64,000 nucleotides of DNA from Apostichopus parvimensis (taxonomy: Eukaryota > Echinodermata > Holothuroidea > Aspidochirotida > Stichopodidae): contig KN894455.1 in NCBI GenBank assembly GCA_000934455.1, positions 8,335 through 72,334 of the forward strand. The letters run 5' to 3'. The position numbers and the translations under genes were made by a program. Below the pieces are notes generated by a model. That model saw nothing but the letters and a program-made list of their open reading frames with translations, made no database searches and had not been told where the DNA came from. This document shows positions 13,101 through 25,100 of the stretch, in pieces. Each line of letters starts with the position of its first letter. Position 1 is the stretch's first letter.

Positions 13101-16100
13101 AGGTCAGATCACCGCAATGAGACGTTTCTTTGTGCGCGAGTCTTCACACCCTTTAAAGGGTCGTCAACATCAGCACCTAATTCAGAAGTCACTTATTTTG
13201 TGCTTTGTGAGTTTGGGTAGGGATCTCCTTATAAGATCATAGAATTGATTAAAAGTGGTACAAGGAATCAAAGAGGAGCCCTTGCCTCCAACCAATCTCC
13301 CCCCCCCCCTTCCCGACCTCTATTTTACCTCAGAGTGCACAAACTTTGCCCACACCCCACTTGAAATCATCCCATGTTTATTTAGTTCTCACCTGCCTAA
13401 ATGCCATATCCCTCTGAAAGAAGATGCAATTACAATTAACAGGCTACCATAGTATTCAGGAAATGAGTTTTCTTGGTTCATGTAGTAAAGACTGACTCCA
13501 GCTAGCTCCAGACCACATCACCAAACTAACCAATATCACCAAAAGGACCTGTTGCGCAAATGCAAAGCATCAAACTGACCAGTCAACTGGTCCGTTTGAT
13601 GCTCGTCAGCGCATTTGCTGGATCAAACGGACCAAAAACGCAGCCATTCAGCTGCCTCAAGCCTTTCCATTCCCACCACCACTTCCCTCTCTCTCACACA
13701 TGCACACAACATACAATGTAGGAAGAAATCATCACCATGAGTGTTCGTGTCTGTGAACCAAATTATCAAAATATTGGATCCTGATCCAAAATTACACTGA
13801 ACAGGTTGAACGTGAGATACAAAAGTGAAATAAAATTTCTGACAGATCTTTTATAAATTCAATTTCAAATATAGTTAGAGATGATAGCCTGGTAGTCTAT
13901 TCACCAAAACTACACATCTTTGCTACAATGTACACATATTGGTCATTCTTGGTTATTTTGGTACATTTTTTTCGGACAACCAAATTTGCTCTTTTATAAC
14001 TAGTACCACCCAGATGGATGACCTGGTTGTGTGAGGGACAACCGGAAAATATTGTTAAAAATTTGCCCTGGTAGTAGGAATGACTTTTAATCCTGGATGT
14101 TACCATACATTTAAGCCATATGGAATGTACAAAATTCAGTACGTTGGCGTGTTTTGATCATTTTTAGCTAGATTTTTGTGTTTCATCGTTCCACTGTTTT
14201 TCATTTCATTCAAATAGATAGGACTTGCATGAAATGAACAGGATTTCCTAAAGCTATTTGAATATAATGTTTCCTTTCTAATGTTTTTGATAGAGGAAAA
14301 AATCAAGCTGTGGTACACAGGAATCTGTGACAATGAATAGAAAATTCCCTGATGTCTTCGCATGTAACAGGCAGGGGGTCAAAAATAATCATGTGATTTC
14401 TCAGGCAATAACGCTGTTTATAGAAATTCTAGAAATATTTCCCAGAGGTAGATACCCCAACTTGCCATTTAAAGGTAGGTAATATTCATGAGAAATGTAA
14501 GGTAAGGTATTGAGGTAAACAGTCACTGGAGCCAAGACAAATAAGATTGTCTCTGTGAGGAAACTTAGATATCTTCAAACTGTACAGGGTGGCTCAAGAT
14601 TTCACTTATAGTCAACTGGGGGACTATCAATAGTGGATGCTACTGGAGTAACAATCTATGGGGCCCTAAGACACTGTATATGCTATCCCCCTTCCTGTTC
14701 CCCTTAAGTTTGCAAGCTCAACTAAAACTTGAAATTTGGTGCTTTTTGCCTGTTATTCTAGGATCCTGTTGAGCTTGGAAACCCCTAGACTATTGCCTCA
14801 TACCTGGCTATAGATTGTATGATCTAGCACCGCCCTACACTAAGATGACCAGATCCCTGATTTCTGGTAACATAGTCCCTGGATTTCACATACACTCCCT
14901 GGATTAAAAGTGTGTGGAGGATGCAATATAAACATGGGCATTTCTACAACAACATCCTTGAAACATAGCACAAGCAAACATTGAAAGGCTCTCAAAATCC
15001 CACGTGCCCTTTAACATGAAAATTGTAGATACTAACCCTGATGTCAAAGGGAGTGGGGAGGGGGCAGGTTCTGCATCAATATCATGTCCCTGAAAAAAAA
15101 ATGTGGGTCAACTTTAATACCCTACACGCCTTTATTTACCCCAAACCGAGCTCGCTATTTCTCAGTTCATCCTGTAACAAAGGAATATTGATAGATGGAC
15201 ATTAACTACAATATGGATTAGCTGTTGCTTTAAACGATATGTTTTTGCTACTGATTTAAGTTGCAATAAAGTTAAGTATGCAGCCAACTTCACTTTAGTA
15301 TGTGAGCTAGTGATCACTGACAGAGTTGATGGGGTTATGCGGTGAAATATCGTGGTCATGTGCTTTGTGCTAAAAGAAATCAAAATAAATATTACGGATG
15401 GTGACTCAGTTACAACTCACGTTTCCCCGAGGGGCCTGTTAGGTCTGTCACACCATTGATTTGGATATATGAAGGCATGCATTAAAATCTTACCAGATGT
15501 ATTGTACTACCAAGTTACCTGTTTCTATTGTGTGTATCATTTTCACAGCACTAGCTGTTTACTATTTGTCTACTATTTGTCACTTGTCAGTGGACCTAGA
15601 GGAAGTTAAGCTTGGAGTGATATTGACCCAGTATATGTGAAAATAATAGCTCCAATCTTTGTCATCGATACAATTATGTATCAATGGATATAAACAAACT
15701 CTCTTTTTCTCTCTGTTACACCAGTTCCAGGGTATAGATTGTTGTTTCTGTTTACTATACTAGTTGTACATCTGGTTGTAGGCTGCAAATAGGGGACCAT
15801 ATACACCATGTGTGTTAACTCATTTGGTTGGCTGCACTAACATTGTGTGATTCAGTTTCCATCATAATAATACCTGTGGCATCTGTTTCACTACCATACA
15901 TACAGAACAGAGTTGTATTTATTAAAGTTAACCCAGTAACTATTGAGGTAACTGGATAGTTTCATCAGTTTTGAAGAGTGAATTTGAAAAGCCATTTTCT
16001 ACTAAAAGTGTTTGTACCTTCACCTGCCTTTTAACATCATTCATTGCTTTGTCATATTGACTGTGTATCTGGTCACCTTAGTTCATTGTTTTTGCAAGTT

Positions 16101-19100
16101 TGATGAGGTTACTGTGCAGAGAAGCCTGTCAATGTTACGTCTGATCTGTTTGCATTAAAGGAGGGGAGTTTTCACACACACACACAGACATAGTTTGTAT
16201 TGTGTGAGGAGTCTACAAGGAAATGAAAGCTAATGCAGTCCCTATTAGTGAAACTAATCTAGATGATTTCAGTTGTTTATTGACAAGACATTATTAGTGT
16301 ATCGTGTAGTCGCTTTGAGAGTCACACTCTCTTGTGTTCAGATGTTGTAGACAGAGTGGAAAGGCTTCAATGTGCAGCTAGAGTTTTAACAGAGAACATC
16401 AATTTAAGAAAACCCTGGCAGGGTGTTTTAATCAGGTAAGGAGAACTCTCAGTGGTGTGTTGCAATTGTGAGGTTTGTGAGCATGTACTCTCTGTGAAGA
16501 TATACTACTGTATGTAATATTTGTCTTGGGTGGTTAGCAAACAGGACTGAAGCTGAATGACTTTGGATGGGGGATGACTTACAAGCAAGGTTAGGTATAT
16601 AACATGTAGTAGTACTGTACTTTCAGTTTGAAAGACTTGTCATTGTTGACCAGGAAAGAGGAATTGTATTAGGCCTACTAATGATACACAAGTTTAGTAA
16701 GGCAAAAGAGATTTTCAGAATAAGTAGTCAAATTTCAAGTAATTACCGTTAATGTCATAGTTTTTAATAAAAAGTGGAAAAATGGGAAGGTAGCTAGAGG
16801 AGGGACTGCAAAAGACCAAATGCTTGTGATGACTGATTGGGGGTTTTGTGGGTGGGGAGGGGTGAGGGGGGAGGATGAAGTAGTTTTAATAACACATTCT
16901 GATATACTCTGTTAGTCTGAGAGGATATTGTTTATTTGAATGTTATGGCAAAACAGTCAATCTTTCATTTTCATGGCCACAAATGACCCTTCCTCTCCAC
17001 CTGGGGTCAGTGTTGAAGTTCACATGTTATTGTTCTTCATTGTCCGTCCGCAGTTCACAGACCTCTTTTGTAGTGTTGTTACTATGTTAATGGCCTATCA
17101 TAAAAGATGGGATGTAAATTTTAATTGCTTCAAAATGTTGCTGGTAGGAAATGATTTGAATGTCATGTGGTGAAAAAAGGGGAAACATTAGAAGCCTGTG
17201 ATATCTTCATGTTAGTAAAGATCACACATTGATACTGTAGTTCCTGCTGATACCGCAGGAAGCGCAGTTGATATATTTGTATCCGCCGAATATGTAATGA
17301 ATACAAGGATATATTTATAGGTCTCTCCATTCTTTCTCAATTTACCAGAGCTGAGCTGCAATGCAATTTATTTTAAAAGTGCAATGTATGATATTGTGGG
17401 AAAATTGCCTCTTTATGAGACTGTCACTGAATGCAGCTACTTCATGGTTGTTTGGAATAGAACTTATTGACTGGAAACTAAATTGTGAATAGTTTAGAGG
17501 TAGTATATAATTCTGTAATTGTTTTTGTAATTTTTCTGTCGGTTTTTCACATGAGAACATATATGCATTTTCCATTCTACAACAAAGCTAGTTAGAGGAA
17601 AAAACAAAGAAGAAAGTAAAACTCATAAAATGCAATAAGTTGCTTAATTCACACAGATGTCGATATAGGACTCAGGATTTAAGGCTTAATTCCTCAGGAA
17701 AAGTTTGGTAAGGTTTAGTTTCCATGGTATTGTGTTTTAAGATCTAATGTAATTAAAGTACAATTTTAGCTTCTTTTGTCTTCAGAGATCTCATCTTTAG
17801 AGAAAAATTATAAAATAAATTGCCTTTCGAACTTTCTGTGGCCCCTAATTCAAAGTTTTAACAGTGTATACTAAATGTAGTTCTTTGGCTGAAAGTCACT
17901 TTTCATCTACATCGCAAACTTTCTGTCCTTGGAATACAGAAAACATTTCATTTTGGGTCATTTGTTGTGAGCCAAAACAATAGCCATCGACCACCTTAAA
18001 AATATTTCTCTTGTCTGTGTCATGTAATCTGTACTGTACAAGTTGGTAGATGTATCCACTCCCCTCTATTAAGGAATCCTTCTGTTTCTAGAATTACAGT
18101 ATGACTCATGGACAGTTGTTAGAGCTGATGTAAATTGTTTACATTGCAACTTTGTAAACAAACTGTACCTGGGAACAATTTATCCTGTATCGCAAAATGC
18201 TATGCAAGACGAGCAACTTGCTATACATCAAAAGTGCAAAGGCGTATCTATGCAGTTTATGTACACAGGAACCGTGTAGTAATTTAAATGAGACAAAGTA
18301 CAGAGCATTCAGAACTGCCACATAAAACTTGAACACTAAATTAATAAAACAATTAATTAACAAACAATTAATTAAACATTAAATTATTCCCTGCATAACC
18401 ATTTCATACTGTATCCCTAAATCTAATAAAACAACTATTTAGATAAAAACAATTGTGTACAATTTATTAACAAGACTATACACTAGTATAATCCGATGCA
18501 GAAATCTTTGCATCACACAAATTTGATATAACATTTAAGCTTATCTTATTCCATATGCAAAACATTTGAATGTAACTGTTCCTAGTGAGATTTTGGTGGA
18601 GTTGTATGTTTCATGTGATGATGTTTTGAATGTAGCCTGTCTTTAACTATTAAATGTTGAGGATGATATACATATTCTCAATGGAAGCTGGTTGTTTAAT
18701 AAAAGACATGTAAAACTACACCCTGCACACTCTGATACTCACTCACTGTGACTCACACAGAAACTTCTGACGTGCTTGGTCTATATTCCCTTCACATATC
18801 ACCATTATATGATGATTAAATCAAGGTTATAGGTTCTTAATTGGCTCCTGTTTCTTCCTTCACTCCATCAGTGGTTTTCACTTTTTTTTCAGAGGTTTTT
18901 GTGGTTATCAACTGAACTGTTGGGACTATATTATAAGCTAGATAGATCACTACATATTCATAATACTATATGAAAAATTATATCAGAGACGGCAATAAAA
19001 AGGTCGTTGATAACACAAAGTTCAGAGTTGTACCTCTGTTTTGACCTATATTTCTTTTTGGCAGGAATAGTGTCAATGTTTTAATTCTGCTATTTCCAGT

Positions 19101-22100
19101 TTATGATTCGTGTATATATTTATTTTGCTGTGATGTGTGGGGAATGATTTAACCTCCATAGACACTTTTGTCCGACTTAGAGCTTACAGGCAAAAGCTGT
19201 TTAATAGATTAACATGCATGATACAGTTTAATCCCATTCACTTTGAATGACTCAAATTACAGCTGAAGATTGTTTTATTTTAATATTGACTTTGAGCAGC
19301 CAATACCATGATTAATAAACTGAAGTGAATAGTACATATAAACCCATTAAACCAGCTTAAACTGATGCAATAGCATATATGTCCATAAAAATACTTTTTG
19401 ACAGAATCGGTTTCTCAGTTTTAGAAAGTGAAAGCTGGGATTTTTAAAAGAAAGCCATAAAAGATATAGAATATACACTCAAATAGTAATTAAAACCAAA
19501 TTACGTAGTGACTTTTCTTTGTTGATTGCCATGACCGTAAACTACTTTCTTCCAAGTACTATTCTGAAATGAAATGAAACTATACTTTAAGGGTTAATCA
19601 GCAGGATTCCAGAAAGGGGGCTGGGGAGGACAGGGAAGAAGGGGGAGGTCAGGGAAGGATGGGGCAGGGGGAAGGTCAGGAGGAGGGAAGGAAGGGGGAT
19701 GGGAAGGGAATAAGGGCACACTCCGAATGATCATCAATGGCTGGAACACCAGACGGGTCAATACTGGCTGGGTAAAACAATTGAGTTAATCAACCTTTTT
19801 GTTAAATAATGAAGATAAAAATTAATTTAAACGGGAAAAGGGGGATTTTCTACTTGAAATAGAAATTTTATAAGTACTTAAAGATATGAAATGCACCTTA
19901 ATGACAAAACAATGGTGTAATCCACTGGAATAGTCTGTGATAAAAATGCTGATGAGGAATTCTTAGATTGAGGAATGTAGGCAATCATAAAGGAAGAGTC
20001 ATTGGATGGTAATCAAGATGAATCCCAACATTGATAATTTATTTCAAATTTTTTAAATGAGAGAGAGAGAAAAAAAAGAAGGTTTTGGCCAGAATGGAAT
20101 TCAAACTAGTTATACGAGAATTACCAAAAAAATTGCTTCTTAGGGAGTGCCACCAACAAAGGGGTTGATAACGCAGCTCAAACGGTACAGTACTGTAGCA
20201 TACTGTACAGACATTACGTAATCCGACAGTCGCTACTTTGAATTCTGTTCTAGCCACAAAATTTCATTGCCCTTTTCAAATTTGTGGAAATTTAAAAAAA
20301 AATGGAGAGGTTAACCATTAGTAATTGGATTGTGTGACATACTCTTTGCTCATATTTTCTTTGCCCTTTTCAAATTGTGGACAATTTTCAAAAATGGATA
20401 TATGTTAAACATTAGTAATTGGATTGCTTGACATAACTCTCTGTTCATTTTGTTATTTTTCTTGCTCATAGGTCCAGTGAACTTTACAGACTTTGTTAAG
20501 ATCATGTCGGAGACATTGGCCGAGAGTAACGATTGGGGGTCCCTGAAGACAGACGTGGAGGGATACGTCGGCATCGACAGCATCCAAGACCAGATTAGGA
20601 AAAAGGCTCTGAAACGAGGGTTTGAGTTCAACATAATGGTCGTTGGTGAGTACTTCCTAAGAGAGATCATTCCATCAGGGGAAGAAACTTCTACTTGAAA
20701 GTTATAGCCACGATCCCTACCTCCCGGTATCCTTACGTCAAGAATAGGGCCATGTGATATTGTTTGGGCTCAGTTTTCAGGAAAGAGGTCTTCCTCCTTC
20801 GGCAGTTGTCTGATATAATGTGTCTGATATGTCCTGCAGCCTCTATAGTAATAATAATAATAATAATAAATGAGACTTATATAGCACCAAATCAGTAGAC
20901 AAAAGTCACTGCTCAAGGCGCTTTACAAAGAAAGCAGATTAATTTACAAAAGAACAAGTGAAAAGATGGGGGTCTTAAGTAGACTTTTGAATGTAGAAAG
21001 TTTAGAGCATGTTCGAATGTGATCTGGTAACTTGCTCCAGAGATAAGAGCCAGAGTATTCGAAGCTTCTCTAACCATAGGTCTTCAAGCGTGGTTTAGGA
21101 ACAGTTAAATACAGTTTTTTGGAGGTTTGTTGGTACACTATACTGTACTGTAGGTTTTACGCCTTCCTGTTTGTGCACAAATCACGAGAGGGAATAATTA
21201 TATCAGCAAAGATTCTCTGTTTTCATTGCATTATATTGTGGGTGGAATTTTAGTATACTATTTATGTCATGTAGAGTTTACAACATTTGTTGCCTTGAGC
21301 GTTTTTTTCATACTTGTACGTGATGAGATTCTTTGACATTGTTTAGTTAGTGCTATGGTACAATAGTGATATATTCCATAGATCAACCGAAAGAAATTGA
21401 CTTTCTTTTAGCGGACCTTTAGGGTTAGAATGCCGTTGAGTAGTCCTCTTAAAATCCTATTCATGCGATAGTCTTGGATAAACACCAACTCACATCAAGC
21501 CATCTCCCTTCAGTGGGTGTTCAGAGAAAAACAGTTGAAAGGTAACTGTTACTTACCCATTCCATTTAAATGACAGAATCCAACAGTTGTGTACCCCAGC
21601 ATTTGACTACTGTGGTAATATGACCCTGTTCTATATATATCATGCCGATCTAACGATTGACGTCAAACATCATCAGAAAATTATAAAATCCACTGTCTGT
21701 GGGCCCTCTAATTTTCTTCTTGCCTTGCAAAAAAGAAAAGAAGGTAAAAATTAGTAGCTTTGTTGTCACATTATTTTACATAATCAAGTCACTCTTTGTA
21801 TCCATTTCCAGGTCCCAGCGGTTTGGGAAAGTCCACATTGGTAAACAGTTTATTCAGAGCTAAAGTGAGTCGGAGGGCTTGTAGCACAGAGGATTCTCAG
21901 GCCGATGCTCCTCCCATTCCACAGTCCGTCCAGGTCAAATCTGTCAGTCACGGTATGTATTTTATTATATGAAAGCATAGTTTGAGAAGGTAAAGATACT
22001 TTCAACTAGCAACTAGTTCGACCACATGGTTGCCTAACACCACACTTATCAATGGGGTAATCTAGCCTAACGTTCTGTTTATTAGCTGAAATTGTGACGC

Positions 22101-25100
22101 AGTTATAAGATATCCATGGAATACTTTCGTTATTGCTGTTATCTTCCACCACATGGTAGCCTAACACCACACTAAGTCAATGGGAAATCTGCCTAACCAT
22201 CGGTTTGCCAAAAAACAAAACAAAAATCACACGTTGCGTAAGATTCGGGTATTAAATTAGGGACGGGGTAGTATCGCGTCGGGCCGGTACACGGGTACCT
22301 GGATAACCCGTGCAAACACTACAAAAGAGGAACATAATCTTAAAGTCGTAGTGGAACTTGCATAAGATTTGGCAGAGGCCAGTCTCCAGATATCGCTGGT
22401 TGAAGTTGTCGCGTTGGCTAGCGTTAGTCCCCTCCTGTATCTGGTGAGAAATTTTCAGAGATGCGACAGTATTTTATTACAGACTACAGAGTAACAACAA
22501 TTAGTACTACAGAGAGAAGTACAGTGTCTCGATACTTATTTTATAGTTTCAAGATAGTTGTACTATCAAGGGATATTTTACTTCCACCTTACACATTCAA
22601 TAATGTTAATAGAATTTTTTTAATTTATAAATACACTGACTAGCACTCCATTTTGCCAAATTTTTGTTGCTCTTTTCAAATTTGTCCACTTTTCTTTTAC
22701 AACAAATATGGAAGGTGACCAATGATACTTGTCAGTTTGTGTTTTATCATTAATTTGTCATATTTGAATGTGTGAAGTCATGCTAATCCAGTGATACATA
22801 TCCGAAAAAATCTTAATTGAACAGAGTTCTCTGACATTCTGAGATTTTTGAGTTCCATTGAACCAAATGTATCGAAACCTTTTACCCCTAGCCAGAGACC
22901 TTCATTGCAAAAATAGATTCTTCAATGATACTATTCTATCGCTTGCAATGCATCTTTTTTGGTAAGGCAGGGAGGTCACAAATAATCGTGTCACATTCAG
23001 ACATAGGAAACATATTGCCTAACCAGACAGGAAGTATATATCTATAGCTTGTTTTGTTGTCTTTCTCTTTTGTACAGATCAAGATTTTTATCTCTCTCGA
23101 CACGTTAGACCGTAATATATATATGCTGGGCTTAAATGCTTGAAACCACAACAAAATCAACCTGGTTTAGCCAGCAGACCCCACCCAATAAAATAGAACA
23201 ATCAAAAGCAAACTCCAGTTTGCACAACCACTATCAACTATGGATACTTTAATGCATTGGGAGCCTGGAGAAGCTCTGCCCTGATTTTGTGGACAATGTT
23301 GTCATCATTAGCAAGTCAGTTACCTGCATTTTGATGTACTTCTGGCCTAGATCCCCCACCGGTTCTCACCCCCCCCCCCCAATGCCTATGAACATCAGAA
23401 CATTCCTAACAAACAAAATATATATTTACTTTTTTTACTAAAGCCACATGAAATGAGGTGGGGGTGGGTGGGTGTGAGATGGGCTTCGGGTAAAGTGTGG
23501 ATGGGTCAAGGTGTGGAGGTGGTGGGGTGAGTGTGGATGGGTAGGGGTGGGAAGAGTGGGGGAAGGAATAGCTAAACATATTCAAGTACAATGGCTTGGA
23601 ACAAGTTTTTTAGACATTACTACTTAACCCTGCTTGAATTCAAAAGTTAAAAGTTGAATGATTCACAATGAGATTCATCAGCATTGATTAACTTCATCCT
23701 TCTCATGTGAGTTGATTTAGTTTCCTTTTCTCTCAGTTCACTCTTGATTGTACAATAAATGCGGAAGTCTTCCCTAAACTTCCTAGTCATCTAGGCTCAG
23801 TGTTCACTTTCGTGTCACTCCATATTACTTGATGTTGTTAACCCACATCATTGAGGGTCCTGCTATGTATAATAATTGCCAAATCCCACTGTTTACCATT
23901 CTCCATGATTATTACTATAGGTAGCATGTATTGCCACCAAATTTTAGAAGTTTGAAAATGGCCAATGGTTCTTGGAATAATTTCTCATCGCTTTGAATCA
24001 TCCATAGGCTGTGATACTGTAGGTTGATGATTGTAAGGAAAGTCAAGGCAGTTACAATAACTATCGCAATGATGTAGTATAGTACTCTGGGATTCACATT
24101 AAAAGAGGTTTTGAAAGGTTTACCAATGGTTACCGGTTTTGTCTGTTGCCAGGTCACTTTGAGGTGATGCTGTTCCCCCTTTTAATAGAACTTAATAAAA
24201 TTTGCTTTAACATTATCTACATTAACAAGAGAAATTGAAACCTTCTGCCCACCCCCCTCCCTCCCCTCTTTCCATCTTACGGTATAAGTTATGGTGACCC
24301 TTGAGAGTTAGTGGCCACATTGTTTTTGGTTACTTTGGCATGTGTCCTAAGGAATTCAGCTAGGGCAGAGAAAGAGAGATTTCCCCACACCCCCACAACA
24401 AATGTTAAACTATTGCCTTTCACTTCTATGTCTTTATTTTCTTTGCTTTTTAATTTATCAGGCATGAACTAGATCTATCTTTGTTTGTACCAATTAATAG
24501 CTGGATTTGGGTTTTTATCAAGAACTGCTATAAAAGATTCAAGGCTATGAGCAGTCAATATCATGCTAGTTTGTTGCATTCTGGTTACATAGGATTTCTA
24601 ACATCAGCTTGAGCCTGAGTCTTATTACTTTCTTCAAAACAATGATCAAGATAGGTTAAGGTGACACCAATGGTCAAATGGTTTCTATCTTAGTCTTATC
24701 AGTTGAACCCAATTCCTTTACTTAACTCATGAATAATTATATTTTAGTGAATTCTAACCTCTATTTACTTGTTCCTGTTTGCAGTCATTGAGGAGAGTGG
24801 AGTCAGGCTAAAATTAACAGTGACAGACACCCCTGGCTTTGGAGACCACATTAACAATGAAAACTGGTATGTACCGTTCCTTGCATTATATCACTCAACA
24901 TGTATACCCTTGATATTTCTGGATGATGGTAGAAAATTGATAAACCTCATATTTTTTAAATGTATTTTCATGTAGTTGATAGGCAAAGTGAATATAGAGA
25001 AATGAAAAATGATGGATGTATTTCTGAAATGTCAGGATATTCAACACTAGCAGAAGGTTGATGAAAATGTTTTCGCTCTTATCAAGTTCTACCTAACCCG

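Larger units (their letters stand above)
10194..20471 (+). other. Septin intron, 10.3 kb
   Basis: Phases on both sides agree, so no exon is needed inside. It contains a minisatellite (12609-12709), a TTAA MITE (12793-13156), a palindrome (13556-13618), a hAT MITE (14841-15119) and a possible LINE scrap (16341-16400). A purine-rich GGGGA tract lies near 19611-19710. I see nothing else. Confidence 0.6.

Noticed and set aside
22240-22320. GC-rich stretch with ACACGGGTACCTGGATAACC, considered as an element end
   Set aside because: No matching second end or target duplication was found nearby.
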